Origin: Xanthomonas phaseoli pv. phaseoli
GTDB taxonomy: Bacteria > Pseudomonadota > Gammaproteobacteria > Xanthomonadales > Xanthomonadaceae
Direction of reading: 5' to 3'
Assembly: GCA_022749655.1 (NCBI GenBank)
Contig: CP094243.1
Span: 1,240,001 to 1,304,000 of the forward strand
Length of the DNA: 64,000 bases
Position 1 is the stretch's first letter. The number at the start of each line of letters is the position of its first letter. Below are positions 20,072 through 30,150 of the stretch, in pieces. The translations under genes and the position numbers were made by a program. The notes under the pieces were generated by a model. It saw only the letters and a program-made list of their open reading frames with translations, did no database searches and was not told where the DNA came from.

Positions 20072-20854
20072 TCAGATCTGGGTCAGGCCGCCGTCCACTG
20101 TCAGCTCGATGCCGGTGATGTAGGAGGCGTCGTCCGATGCCAGGAAGGACATCGCCTTGGCCATTTCATCCGGGCTTGCCGAGCGGCCCAGTGGTGCCTT
20201 CTGCTTGATCTGGTCGAGGTAGGCGTCGATGTCTTCCGCGCTCATGCCCAATTCGGATCGATAGGCGGGTGTGACCACGACGCCGGGCGCGATCAGGTTG
20301 ACGCGGATGTCGCGAGCTCTCAGCTCGGATGCCCATGTCCTGACGAACGAGCGCAGCGCCGCCTTGGTTGCGGCATACACGCCGAAATTGGAAACCTCCT
20401 GGTTTGCCGCGATGGAGCCCGTCACCACGATGGCGCTGCCGGCGCCCATCAGTGGCAGCGCCTTCTGCACGGTCAGCAGGGTGCCCTTGACGTTGATGTT
20501 GAAGTACTTGTCGAAGCCTGCTTCGGTGATGGAGTCGATTGGCGCAAATTCGCCGCCGCCTGCGTTGGCAAGCAGCAGGTCCAGTCGTCCATGCGCGGTG
20601 GCGATGCCGTCCATGACGGCGTCAAGCTCTGCACCAACGGAAATGTCGGCGCGTACCGCCGTGGCGCCGTGGCCGATCTCGGTGACCGCCCGGTCCAGTT
20701 CCTGCTGCCGGCGGCCGCTGATGACCACCGTTGCGCCCTCCAGCGCCAGCCGCTTGGCGGCGGCCAGGCCGATGCCCGAGCTGCCGCCGGTGACCTAGGC
20801 GATCTTCCCGGCGTGTTTGGTGGGGTGAATGTTGACCAGATCCTGGACGTGCAT
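20072..20854 (-). pseudogene. Short-chain dehydrogenase/reductase with in-frame amber codon
   Basis: The ATG at 20852-20854 opens MHVQDLVNIHPTKHAGKIA, then codon 20 (20795-20797) is TAG, immediately followed in the same frame by VTGGSSGIG, the NAD(P)-binding glycine motif, and a complete SDR: LLLANAGGGEF, YAATKAAL with the Tyr-x-x-x-Lys pair, and LTVDGGLTQI. A Trp or Leu codon is expected at position 20. A restart at a later methionine would lose the cofactor loop. So the gene is broken by one base, or the codon is a sequence error. It is upstream of the SnoaL-like gene and divergent from a LysR gene, a common arrangement for an inducible oxidoreductase. Confidence 0.8.
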
Positions 20855-20986
20855 GGTGTTCGCCTCTTGAGCGGAGTTCCCGCGTTGCAGGCAGTCTATT
20901 GACCGTCGCTGTGGCAATAAACCGGCATATCATTGATTCTTTTTATCCCCTGCAGAAATAATCAGACGCTCCAGACGGAGCGATCA

Positions 20987-21910
20987 ATGGATCACCTGCA
21001 GGCAATCCGCGCCTTTGCGCGCGTGGTGGAAACCGGTGGCTTCAACCGTGCGGCAGAATCGCTACAGATGCCCAATGCCACGCTGAGCAAGTCGATCAGC
21101 GCGCTGGAAAAACATCTGGGAGTCAAATTGCTTGAACGCAGCACGCGCCGCGTGCGTGTCAGCAATGACGGCGCTGCGTATTACGAGCGCGTGCGGCATC
21201 TGCTCACGGAGCTGGACGACGTGGAAGCCTCGTTGGGACGTGCCCAAGGCAGCCCCAAGGGCCGGCTTCGTGTAGATACGGGCGGCTCGACGGCGTGCGG
21301 ATTGTTGATACCCGCATTGCCGGAGTTCTGTGCACGCTATCCGGATATCCAGCTGCAGCTTGGCGTCACCGATCGCACGGTGGATGTCATCGGCGAAAAT
21401 ATCGACTGCGCCATCCGCAGCACGGCAGACGACGGCGCGCTGATATCGCGCAAGATCGGCAGCCTTGCGTGGACCACCTGCGCGAGTCCTGACTATCTCG
21501 CACGCTACGGTGTCCCGACCCACCCCGAGCAGCTGAAAAGCCCGGCGTTTCCAGTGGTGGGCTACTTCTCCGCGCATAGTGGCAAAGCGCCGCCGCTGCA
21601 TTTCCTGGACGATGGAGCGCCGCTGGAGATCGTTCCCAACTGCAGCGTGATGGTCAACGAAAGCAACGCGCATCTGGCGACCGGATTGGCCGGGCTCGGG
21701 CTGATCCACACGCTCGATTTCATGGTGCGCCCGGCCATCGAACGCGGCGCGTTGGTGCCGGTTCTGCAAGACTGGCGTCCGGCGCCGTTGGATGTCTTCA
21801 TCGCCTATGCGCCCAGCCGACAGTTGAGCACCAAGGTGCGTGTGTTTATCGAGTGGGTGAGCGAGATCTGCGCCCGCATCGGGCGGACGCCTTCGGCGGT
21901 CGAGCGCTGA
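20987..21910 (+). CDS. LysR-family transcriptional regulator
   Basis: 307 residues. N-terminal winged helix-turn-helix: MDHLQAIRAFARVVETGGFN, RAAESLQMPNATLSKSISAL and RSTRRVRVSNDGAAYYERV. A periplasmic-binding-protein-like effector domain follows from about residue 90. It belongs to the CrgA/DmlR-like branch. The start is the ATG giving MDHLQAIR. An upstream in-frame ATG adds 18 residues without similarity. Divergent from the SDR/SnoaL pair across a 132-base gap, so it most likely controls that operon and itself. It is similar in layout to the second LysR at 30676. Confidence 0.9.
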   Translation: MDHLQAIRAFARVVETGGFNRAAESLQMPNATLSKSISALEKHLGVKLLERSTRRVRVSNDGAAYYERVRHLLTELDDVEASLGRAQGSPKGRLRVDTGGSTACGLLIPALPEFCARYPDIQLQLGVTDRTVDVIGENIDCAIRSTADDGALISRKIGSLAWTTCASPDYLARYGVPTHPEQLKSPAFPVVGYFSAHSGKAPPLHFLDDGAPLEIVPNCSVMVNESNAHLATGLAGLGLIHTLDFMVRPAIERGALVPVLQDWRPAPLDVFIAYAPSRQLSTKVRVFIEWVSEICARIGRTPSAVER

Positions 21911-22098
21911 CGAACGCAACCCGCTGCCGTGCACGTGGTGTGCGGCGGTGCTTCCAGGCGTTGGGTCATCGCATCCGCCCGGGGCTCGCAGCACACGCCG
22001 GACAGGCATTGCCCTCGACGGCAGCCCTGCCCGAAGCGATTGCGTGCAAATATACGTTTCATATACGATTCGTATATCGACGCCGAACAGGAGCCATC

Positions 22099-22311
22099 AT
22101 GGGCATCGTCAATATCGACGACGACCTGCACGACCAACTCCGCCGTGCGTGCACGGTGAGTAGCCGCTCGATCAATGCGCAGGCCAATTTCTGGATCAAG
22201 GTCGGCATGCTGTGCGAAATGCATCCGGACACGCCATTTCAGCAGATCGTGGCCGACCAATTGCGCGCGGCGGGCGTACGGCCGCAAGCCTTGAAACCGG
22301 GCCGGGCGTGA
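22099..22311 (+). CDS. ParD-like antitoxin-type protein
   Basis: 70 residues: MGIVNIDDDLHDQLRRACTV, SRSINAQANFWIKVGMLCEM, then DTPFQQIVADQLRAAGVRPQ. This is the ParD_like (PF11903) pattern, a ribbon-helix-helix type small protein. GGAG lies 7 bases before the ATG. Instead of a ParE toxin, its stop overlaps by four bases (GTGA) the start of a methionine aminopeptidase. The ParD-like/Map pair recurs in many proteobacteria, but its meaning is not established. Upstream is an A+T-rich stretch with repeated ATACGTTTCATATACGATTC, a palindromic candidate operator at about 22051-22078. Confidence 0.75.
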   Translation: MGIVNIDDDLHDQLRRACTVSSRSINAQANFWIKVGMLCEMHPDTPFQQIVADQLRAAGVRPQALKPGRA

Positions 22312-23083
22312 TCAAGTCGCCCGACGAGATTGCGCTGATGGCGGTGTCTGGCCAGCTACTGGCGCAGGTATTCGATGCGCTGGATCGCTTGCCGCTGGAA
22401 GGTCGCAGCACGCTGGAACTCAATGCGTTTGTCGAGCGCATGATTGTCGATGAGCTCGACGCACGGCCTGCGAGCAAGGGGCAATACGGTTTCGAATTCG
22501 TACTCAATGCCTCCATCGACGATGTGGTCTGCCATGGCGTGCCATCGGCCGATGACGTGTTGCGCAGCGGGCAGATCGTCAACCTGGACATTACGCTGGA
22601 AAAGAACGGCTATATCGCTGACTCCAGTACCACGTATCTGGTGGGCGAGGTCGCCTATCCGGCGCGTCGGCTGGTACAGGCCACGTATCAGGCGATGTGG
22701 AAAGGGATTGCGGCGGTGCGCCGGGCGCGCGCCTAGGCGATATCGGCCATGCCATTGCGCGGCACGCGCGTGCGCACGGCTACAGCGTGGTCAAGGAGTA
22801 CTGCGGGCACGGCATCGGCCGTGAGATGCATGAAGATCCGCAGATTCTGCATTACGGCCACGCAGGCACCGGCTTGGAGCTGCAGGAAGGCATGGTGTTC
22901 ACCATCGAGCCGATGATCAACCAGGGCCGTGCGGCGATCCGTTCGCAACCGGATCAGTGGCCGGTGCATACGCGCGATGGCAAGTTGTCGGCGCAGTTCG
23001 AACATACCGTGGCGGTGACGCGGACCGGCGTGCGCGTGCTGACCTTACGGCCCGGAGAAACACCGCTGTGCGTGGTGGATTGA
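22308..23083 (+). pseudogene. map: Type I methionine aminopeptidase (second copy type), frameshifted
   Basis: The GTG at 22308 overlaps the ParD-like stop and opens VIKSPDEIALMAVSGQLLAQ. The reading is normal to GIAAVR, then one C is missing near 22719-22723. The rest, GARLGDIGHAIARHAR to the end, is one frame over. With one base restored the protein has about 258 residues and every catalytic ligand: HGVP with its His, D in NLDITLEKNGYIADSS (two Asp), the His in CGHGIGREMHEDP, E in FTIEPMIN and E in AQFEHTVAV. It would cleave initiator methionine from nascent proteins. A housekeeping map elsewhere would make this copy dispensable. Confidence 0.85.
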
Positions 23084-23113
23084 CGCCCAGCAACGCAGCG
23101 CTCGCAGCAACCG

Positions 23114-23659
23114 TCAGTCGGTAGATGCGCGCCTGGATGCATCAGGCCCGCGCGGGATCAACGCGGTGGTGTTGGTCTGCAGGAGCAAGTGCACCGCTGT
23201 TTCGACACCGATGAAACGGCTGCGTTGCAGCAGATAGGACAGCATGAGAAGCCCCGCGAACATCAGCGTGGCCCCTGGCCTGATGACGGCTGCCGGAACC
23301 AGAAAACCCACCACCATCATCAGCACGGTCCAGTTGCAGAACCCGGTCACGATGATCGCGCGTTGTCGACGGTCGACAACGATGCGCCCGCGCATGATCA
23401 ACGGATAGACACCGCCGACGAACAGGAAGGTTTCGCGAAACGCATACACGTCTTCGGACAGGCGATGGAACCGCAAGTCCGGCCAGCGCGATGGCTCGAC
23501 CGCATTTTCCACCAGCGCCAGCGAAAAGCAGGCCAACGCATCGCCGGTGACCGCACTACGCCGTGAAAATACCGGCAGACCCCAGTTGAAATAGTGGCGG
23601 TTCCAGGTGATCAGCAAGATGCCTTCGGTCGCGATCAAGCCCAGCAGCAGGTAGAGCAT
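23114..23659 (-). CDS. Hypothetical inner-membrane protein
   Basis: 181 residues starting MLYLLLGLIATEGILLITWN, so the first hydrophobic segment is at the extreme N-terminus. Two more lie near residues 115-160 (TGFCNWTVLMMVVGFLVPAA, GATLMFAGLLMLSYLLQ). A soluble stretch with VENAVEPSRWPDLRFHRLSE lies between, and a basic tail follows. Family not recognised. It is convergent with the frameshifted map and 222 bases from the ClC-type gene, which runs the other way. No partner is evident. Confidence 0.55.
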   Translation of the reverse strand: MLYLLLGLIATEGILLITWNRHYFNWGLPVFSRRSAVTGDALACFSLALVENAVEPSRWPDLRFHRLSEDVYAFRETFLFVGGVYPLIMRGRIVVDRRQRAIIVTGFCNWTVLMMVVGFLVPAAVIRPGATLMFAGLLMLSYLLQRSRFIGVETAVHLLLQTNTTALIPRGPDASRRASTD

Positions 23660-23881
23660 CGTGCATCCCTGTTCGAGTGGCCCAGCGATCGCACGCGCAT
23701 GGTGTGCCGCGTGCCGGCCCTGATTCTGGCGCCTGAATGGGTGGCCCTGCAATCACGCCAGCGGCGCGGCGCTTGCTTCACCACCGTGCCAGATTGCCTC
23801 AGGTCAGCGGCACTCATGCACACTAGGCCCTACAGCGGATGCCGGCTCTGTCGGCGCGCCGATCCTGCAATCACTGGTCCC

Positions 23882-25676
23882 ATGCAGCCACTTTCCCACA
23901 CCTTGCCAGCAGTGCACGCCATGGCGGCGCAACTCCGCCGGCCACTGGACGGCTTGCGCAGGCAGCTGCGCGCCAACGATCTCTGGTTCATTGCCCTGGC
24001 TGCGCTGGTGGGGCTGATCGCCGCTGGTTTGATGGTGCTGCAGGCCGGCATTGCGCATCGCCTGCAGAGCTGGCTCTACGCGCTCGCGCCCGAGCAGCGG
24101 CTCAGCACGGCCACCTCGATGACAGCCACGCAGTTGCTGGTCTTGCCGCTTGGCGGCTTGCTGGTTGGCCTGGTGACGCTGATGGCGCGGCGGCGCAAAC
24201 GGCCGCTCGTGGATGCGGTGGAAGCCAATGCCTTGCATGGCGGGCGCATGTCCATGCGCGACAACCTGATCGTTGCGGTGCAGACCTTGTTGTCCAACGG
24301 CTTCGGTGCGTCGGTGGGGCTGGAGGCGACGTATACGCAGATGGGGTCGGGCGCCGGCTCGCAGCTGGGACGCGTGTTGAGTGCGGCGTGCGGACATGCG
24401 CACGCTGGTGGGCGCCGGTGCGGCTGGTGCGATTGCCGGCGCCTTTGGTGCGCCGCTGGCCGGTGCGTTCTATGCGTTCGAGATCGTCATTGGTGCCTAC
24501 ACGCCATCGGCATTGGCACCGGTGGCCGCCGCCGCATTGGCTGGCGCGTTCATGGCCAATGCCCTGGGTGCGGCGCCGTATTCGTTGCCCGCTGCTGCGG
24601 CCTACCAATTGCAGCCGCGCGACTATGCGGTCTACATCGCACTGGGCCTGGCGTGCGCGCTGATCGGCATTGCGGTGATGCGCTTGGTTGCCGGAATCGA
24701 ACGCGGCGTGGGCCGCATCAATCTGCCGGTGTGGGGGCGCCCGGTCATCGGTGGGTTGTTGCTGATTCCGCTGGCGATGTATTCGCCGCAGGTGTTGTCC
24801 TCGGGGCATGGCGCATTGCATCTGGACCTGACCAGCAGCAGCACCTTGCAGGTGCTCGCCATCCTGTTGGTGCTCAAGTGCGTTGCGTCGGGAATTTCGC
24901 TGGGTTTCGGTTTCCGCGGCGGTCTGTTCTTCGCCTCGTTGTTCATGGGCTCGCTGGTGGGCAGCCTGTTCGCGGTGAGCCTGAACGTGTTGCTGGGCGC
25001 TGCGGTGGTGGACACCACCAGTGCATCGCTGGTGGGCATGGCCGCACTGGCGGCGGCCATTGTCGGCGCGCCGATGACCATGGCCATGTTGATCCTGGAA
25101 GGCACGCACGATTTCGTACTGGCCAGTGCGGTGATGGTGGCGGTGCTGGTGGCCAATACCGTAGTGCGGCAGGTGTTCGGGTATTCGTTCTCCACCTGGC
25201 GGCTGCATCTGCGCGGCGAAAACATCCGCAGTGCGCGCGATGTGGGCTGGGTACGTAACCTGTCGGCCGGCAAGATGATGCGCAAGGACGCCAACCACAC
25301 CGCGCACGACATCAGCGTGGCCGAATTCCGGCGGCGGTTCCCGTTGGGCTCCACGCAACGCGTGGTGCTGGAAGATGCAGACGGACACTACGCCGGCGTG
25401 GTGCCATTGGCCGTGCTGTACGCCGACAACGTGCAGCTGGACGCGCCGGTCGGCGACTATGCCAAGCACCGCGATGCGGCGCTGCTGGCCAACACCGACA
25501 TCGTGGCGACCATGAAGGTCTTCGATACCACGCAGGCCGATGAGTTGGCCGTGATCGACAGCGATCGCAAGGTGCTGGGCGTGCTGTCGGAGGGATTCGT
25601 GCGCAAGCGTTACGCCGAAGAACTGGAAAAGCGCGAACGCGAACTGATGGGCGAGCGTGTGGTCAGCGACGACTGA
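23882..25676 (+). pseudogene. ClC-family chloride channel/antiporter with CBS domains, frameshifted
   Basis: From the ATG at 23882 the frame gives a membrane protein up to GSGAGSQLGRVL. Near 24381-24386 one base appears lost, and the next frame continues RRADMRTLVGAGAAGAIAGA to the end. Repaired length is about 598 residues. ClC features: SVGLEATYTQ (the place of the GREGP motif, keeping the gating Glu), GAPLAGAFYAFEI, and GFRGGLFFASLFMG. The final about 150 residues (VVLEDADGHYAGVVPLAVLY, then ELAVIDSDRKVLGVLS) form a CBS pair. It would move chloride, possibly against protons, across the inner membrane. As given it cannot be made in full. Confidence 0.82.
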
Positions 25677-25938
25677 TTCGTTGGCTGCCAACAACGGCTG
25701 CGCTCACGCGTGCGCGTCGTTGACCTTCGTCTGATGTTCGATGCCGATGCACAAGCGCGCCCACGGGTTGTTTGCATCGGCGTGAGCGCGTTAGTATCGC
25801 CACTCGTCACCAACGATCTCCTTGGACACATGACACCACCCTGACCTAAGGCATCACGCGCTCGCAGTTGCTGCGAAGGTCCAGGTGTTTGACGTGCATG
25901 TAATGCGCCGTGTGGTTGCCGGCGTACGGAGTCGTTCA

Positions 25939-27416
25939 ATGTCCAGAAATTTCCCGTTGCGCCAGCAATGGCTCGGCAACGTGCGTGGCGATGTGCTCGC
26001 CGGCATCGTGGTCGCGCTTGCGCTGATTCCCGAAGCCATCGCGTTTTCGATCATAGCCGGCGTCGATCCCAAGGTTGGGCTCTGCGCGGCATTCTGTCTT
26101 GCAGTGGTGACGTCGATCGCCGGTGGCCGGCCAGGCATGATTTCTGCCGCCACCGGTGCCATGGCGTTGTTGATGGTGGATCTGGTCAAGGACCATGGGC
26201 TGCAGTACCTGCTGGCGGCGACCGTGCTGGCGGGCGTGCTGCAGCTGATTGCAGCCGCATTGCGTCTGGGCGCGTTGATGCGTTTTGTCTCGCGCTCGGT
26301 GATCACCGGCTTCGTCAACGCATTGGCGATCCTGATCTTCCTGGCACAGCTGCCGGAGCTGGTCGGCATGCCATGGCCGGTGTACGGGGTGTGCGCAGCG
26401 GCATTGGCCATCATCTATCTGCTCCCGCGGATCACCACGGCCATTCCTTCGCCGCTGGTCGCGATTGTGGTGCTGACGGCGGCATGCGCGTATTGGCATC
26501 TCGATCTCCGACACGTGGGCGACATGGGCCACCTGCCCGACAGCCTGCCGGTGTTTTTGCTGCCGGATGTGCCACTGACGTGGGACAGCGCGCGCATCCT
26601 GCTGCCGGTATCGACGACGCTGGCGATGGTCGGCTTGCTGGAGTCGTTGATGACGGCGCAGATAGTCGAAGACCTGACCGATACCCCGTCGCAGCGCAAC
26701 CGCGAATGCGCAGGTCAAGGCCTGGCGAACATGGTGGCAGGATGCTTCGGCGGCATGGCGGGCTGCGCGATGATCGGGCAGTCGGTCATCAATGTGCGCT
26801 CGGGCGGACGCGGGCGCTTGTCGTGCCTGGTGGCTGGCGTGGTCCTGCTGCTGATGGTGGTGTATGGCGCGGCCTGGGTGAGTCAGATTCCGATGGCGGC
26901 ATTGGTGGCGGTGATGATCATGGTCAGCATCGGCACCTTCAACTGGGGTCGCTACGCGATCTGCGCAGGCACCCGGCAAGTTCGTCGGTAGTGATGCTTG
27001 GCACCGTCGTGGTCACGGTCTGGACGCACGATCTGGCGCGCGGCGTGTTGGTCGGCGTCCTGCTGTCGGCACTGTTCTTCGCGCGCAAGGTCGGGCGCAT
27101 GCTGCATGTGCAGGCCAGCGATGGTGACGATGGGGTGCGCGTGTATGCGGTGCGCGGCCAGGTGTTTTTCGCATCGGCCGGGCAATTCGTCGCCAGCTTC
27201 GATTTCCTCGGCACGCCGCCGAAGGTGCTGATCGATCTGAGCCATGCGCACTTCTGGGACATCAGTGCGGTGGCGGCGCTGGATCGGGTGGTGCTCAAAC
27301 TGCGCGCACACGGCGCCGAGGTCGAGGTGGCTGGATTGAATCAGGCCAGCGACACGCTGATCGAGACCCTAGGAACCCATCGGCGCGATGGCGCGCGGTT
27401 GCAGCTCGGTCACTGA
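25939..27416 (+). pseudogene. SulP-family anion transporter with STAS domain, frameshifted
   Basis: The start [20 protein letters not shown] is followed by [20 protein letters not shown], the SulP signature, and about ten transmembrane segments. At IGTFNWG, near 26946-26949, one T appears missing. The other frame resumes [19 protein letters not shown], the last helices, and a cytosolic STAS domain (VRVYAVRGQVFFASAGQFVA, KVLIDLSHAHFWDISAV). Repaired length is about 492 residues. Substrate could be sulfate, bicarbonate or another anion. Its 3' end overlaps a small opposite-strand gene at 27369-27416. Confidence 0.85.
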
Positions 27417-27614
27417 GCTGGGCTGCTCGCACCCGGCCAGCGCAGCCGTCGGCGAAGCCGACTGGCGTGCATGCGCGTCCAGCAAGGCGGACAGGCGACG
27501 ATGGCAATCGCGGAAGGCCAGCGCGGAGGCCGGCATGTCGCAGGCGTCGAAGGTGCGTGCCTCGGCCTTCCAGCAGGCGAGCAGGTCTTCCAGATCGCAG
27601 ATCAAGCTCGGCAT
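27369..27614 (-). CDS. Small hypothetical protein, 81 residues
   Basis: An ATG at 27612-27614 with GAGGAAA six bases upstream begins MPSLICDLEDLLACWKAEAR, followed by FDACDMPASALAFRDCHRRL. The region is helical, has several Cys, and ends in a less ordered tail. The last 48 bases overlap the 3' end of the SulP gene on the other strand. The good ribosome site and a composition unlike a shadow frame argue that it is real. No family is recognised, and there is no export or membrane signal. Confidence 0.5.
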   Translation of the reverse strand: MPSLICDLEDLLACWKAEARTFDACDMPASALAFRDCHRRLSALLDAHARQSASPTAALAGCEQPSSVTELQPRAIAPMGS

Positions 27615-27810
27615 GGTGTTTCCTCGGTAGGCGTCCTGCTGTCTACGGGGAGAGGCGATCGGCAGATGCAGGCCGGCGCGGCGTCATCCGGCCCCAAGCC
27701 CGAATGGTTCAGATACTGCGATGGCCGCCGCGTTTTTGCATGCGGCACACGTGCGCATCACACAGCCGGGAGGAGGGTGGGCAGGCGGTCTTCTGCCGCG
27801 GGAGCTGACC

Positions 27811-27975
27811 ATGAGCAACAACCAGAACGCCAACCGGGGTATCGACGACCCGACGCCACCCAACGGCGTCAAGGCACCGGGCAGGAACGAAGACCTGCTG
27901 CAGGACGGGCCTGCGCAGGACAGCGAAATCGACGACGACGACAGCATCGAGGACGAATTGGACGAGGACGCCTGA
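27811..27975 (+). CDS. Small acidic protein, 54 residues
   Basis: The ATG at 27811 follows GGGAGCTGACC. The product starts SNNQNANRGIDDPTPPNGVK, and its second half is nearly all Asp, Glu, Ser and Ile (DSEIDDDDSIEDELDEDA). It is probably disordered and cytosolic. Short hydrophilic proteins of this kind are common in xanthomonad stress loci, but no named family is recognised. It stands alone with about 200 bases before and 280 bases after in which no gene is supported. Confidence 0.55.
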   Translation: MSNNQNANRGIDDPTPPNGVKAPGRNEDLLQDGPAQDSEIDDDDSIEDELDEDA

Positions 27976-28254
27976 GCTTGGTTCTGCGGTAGGCACGCGA
28001 TTGCGGCGAGCCCTGATGGCGCAGGACAGGCCTCCCACGCCGGCGACAGCACGAGGTGACATGGCGGCCGCTGGAGCGGCTGCCAGTCCGCCTCTTCAAT
28101 GCAGGCGTACGGCCACAGCAGGCCGGCCGCCGACTCTGCAATGCGGGTGGGCACCGGTGATCGACCGCCGGCGCCCAGCGTCAACGCAAGGCTGCTCGCC
28201 ACCCATTGCCCGCGGTCCTAAACTGCGGGGCCTTTCGATCGCGTCGATACCGCC

Positions 28255-28485
28255 ATGGACACCCTGCCGCCGTTACCTTCCATTGCACTGGGCCAGTACC
28301 GCCACTTCAAGGGCGGCCGCTATGAAGTACTCGGTGTGGTGCGCAGCAGCGAAACCCTGGAGCCGCTGGTGCTGTATCGGCCACTGGAAAGCGATATCGG
28401 ATTGTGGGTGCGCCCGTATGCGATGTTCGTCGAGCAGGTCGAAGTGGACGGTGTTGCCCGCGCTCGCTTCGAGCGCGTGGAGTGA
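28255..28485 (+). CDS. DUF1653 family protein
   Basis: 76 residues. IALGQYRHFKGGRYEVLGVV, then RSSETLEPLVLYRPLESD, WVRPYAMFVEQVEVDG is the complete DUF1653 (PF07866) pattern, a small beta-rich domain of unknown function often described near enzymes acting on nucleotides. The ATG at 28255 gives the expected length. The next gene begins 54 bases later on the same strand, so a short operon is possible. Confidence 0.85.
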   Translation: MDTLPPLPSIALGQYRHFKGGRYEVLGVVRSSETLEPLVLYRPLESDIGLWVRPYAMFVEQVEVDGVARARFERVE

Positions 28486-28539
28486 GCGCCGCGCGTGCAG
28501 CCGGGATGCGGCAACCTTGCGCCTGGCCTTGAGCGTGCG

Positions 28540-28893
28540 ATGACGGCCGCGACCACGCCCCTCACGACACCCGACGGCCGTTACCTCATCGTGCGAGAGC
28601 GCCTGTGGCGCACCAGCAACCCGCACCTGAGCGAACCGGTGCGCGCCGCGTTGGTGAGTGCACTCATGGATGCGCGACGCGCGGTCAAGGCCGCCAAGCG
28701 CGACGACGATGCACGGCGCCTGCTGGCCGCGCGCCGTGCGGTCGACGCAGCCAAGGTCGCCTTGGGTGAACGCGGCACGGTGTGGTGGACCGATGGTGCC
28801 AAGGATTTCAATCGGCACCTGGTCAAGAACACCCCGTACGCCGCGTGGTTTGCCGGCTTGCACGCGGCGCTGCCACGTACAGGCGTTGCATAA
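28540..28893 (+). CDS. Conserved small hypothetical protein, 117 residues
   Basis: The frame from the ATG at 28540 gives a basic alpha-helical protein: TTPDGRYLIVRERLWRTSNP, HLSEPVRAALVSALMDARRA, and KVALGERGTVWWTDGAKDFN. The PDGRYLIVR...LWR.SNPHLS core is one I recognise as widespread in proteobacterial small proteins without an assigned function. No signal or membrane segment. It follows DUF1653 closely and is convergent with the nuclease gene (57-base gap). Confidence 0.65.
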   Translation: MTAATTPLTTPDGRYLIVRERLWRTSNPHLSEPVRAALVSALMDARRAVKAAKRDDDARRLLAARRAVDAAKVALGERGTVWWTDGAKDFNRHLVKNTPYAAWFAGLHAALPRTGVA

Positions 28894-28949
28894 ATGCAGG
28901 CCCGGAGAACGCGGGACCTGCGTGTACCTGTCTGGCGTATTGCGTTCGA

Positions 28950-29687
28950 TCAGCCCAGATCGCAATTGCTCGGCTGCGGCCAGGTGGTGGACGGCAGCAT
29001 GGCTTTGACAGCCGCCGGTGCGCTGATGCCGATGGTGCTGGCGCCGTAGAGATCTTCGAGTTCGTCGATGCTGACGATGTAGCTGTCCAGCGAACCCAGG
29101 TTGGCGCTATTGGGAATCAGCCAGCTGATCGCGCGCGAGCCGCCGCTCGGGTTGGCGGTGATGATGGTCTTCCAGAAGAAATCCGGTGTGCGGATGCCGT
29201 GGCTGCTGAGGAAGTAATCGTTGCTGGTGTCGCTGTAGATCACTCCGCCGTAAACCTGCACGCTGGCGATGTCGCGATAGCACTCGGCCACGTTTTCGGC
29301 CTGTACCCAGACGCCCTGATTGAAGCTGGCCACCTGCGGCACGATGTTGCTCATGAGGTTGGCACGGCGGATGTAGGTCGCGTTGTAGTCCATGTGGTTG
29401 GACGTCACCAGATGGCCGCGGTCATAGCCGGAACGCACGCTGGCGTACGAGGCCGTGGAGGTCTGGCCGGCACAGCCGCTGGGCAATTCGGTATCCAGGT
29501 TGAAGCTGGACGGGCGTGCAGCCGAGCCGGTGTCGGCCTGCAGCACGTATTCGTAACGCAGCGCGGTGCGGTTGGTGCAGTCGTACGTCAGCGTATAGCC
29601 GCCCTTGTTGAGGGTCACCACCTGCGCCTGTGCGGCGGCACTGAAGGTGGTGAGAAGCAGAACGACGAAGAAGGTCCTGAAACGCAT
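28950..29687 (-). CDS. Secreted DNA/RNA non-specific endonuclease
   Basis: 245 residues with a clear signal peptide (MRFRTFFVVLLLTTFSAAAQ, cleavage after AQA). The beta-beta-alpha metal nuclease motif is YDRGHLVTSNHMD with general-base His92 at residues 88-100. IRRANLMSNIVPQVASFNQG downstream supplies the metal-binding Asn, and a Cys pair probably forms disulfides. It belongs to the NUC1/EndoG family (PF01223) and would degrade nucleic acids in the periplasm or outside the cell. AAGGAG sits ten bases before the ATG. Longer in-frame starts upstream are not supported. Confidence 0.9.
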   Translation of the reverse strand: MRFRTFFVVLLLTTFSAAAQAQVVTLNKGGYTLTYDCTNRTALRYEYVLQADTGSAARPSSFNLDTELPSGCAGQTSTASYASVRSGYDRGHLVTSNHMDYNATYIRRANLMSNIVPQVASFNQGVWVQAENVAECYRDIASVQVYGGVIYSDTSNDYFLSSHGIRTPDFFWKTIITANPSGGSRAISWLIPNSANLGSLDSYIVSIDELEDLYGASTIGISAPAAVKAMLPSTTWPQPSNCDLG

Positions 29688-30150
29688 GGAAGTCAATCTC
29701 CTTGAAATCATCGGACGCACGAAGCCGCCGCCGCGATGCATCAGCACATCGACGTTGGACAACGCGCCAGGGCAACAGAGGGCTCGCGGCATGGCGAGCG
29801 CTACAGCTATCGCATACAAATGTTGCTTCTTGGTGACTTGGACCCAAGGCGCGTGTGGTTGCCCAGATCTTGTTTCGGCATGCAGCAGGGCGCCCGGCAT
29901 TCGGTCCGGAGGCGATGCCGTCGATGAGGCTGATGGCCTCGGCACTCTTCTTCGATGATGTTTAGAGCTGTGGCAAGGTGCGGTGGGCACCTTGCGCGGC
30001 GTGGACACGGGCAACGCCACGCGCTGGCAAGCCAGGCGTGGCCGATCGACTGCCAGGCGCGAGTCCGCGCGCGCCAGTTGCTTTGCTCAGGCGCAGATCT
30101 GCTGCAGGCCGCGATGGCGCGCAATGGCTGCCGCGCATGCAATGGGGGTG
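29688..30150. other. Gap without supported gene
   Basis: 463 bases between the nuclease start and the 3' end of ridA. It should contain the nuclease promoter near its left side. I see no gene with a plausible ribosome site, no RNA gene and no strong hairpin. Confidence 0.5.

Noticed and set aside
24102..25694. 530-codon minus-strand frame opposite the ClC gene
   Set aside because: Shadow composition. The ClC and CBS motifs on the plus strand explain the region.
29895..30150. Possible extension of ridA or a small gene in the gap before the nuclease
   Set aside because: The frames lack a start with a ribosome site, and the ridA ending is accounted for by the frameshift at about 30252.
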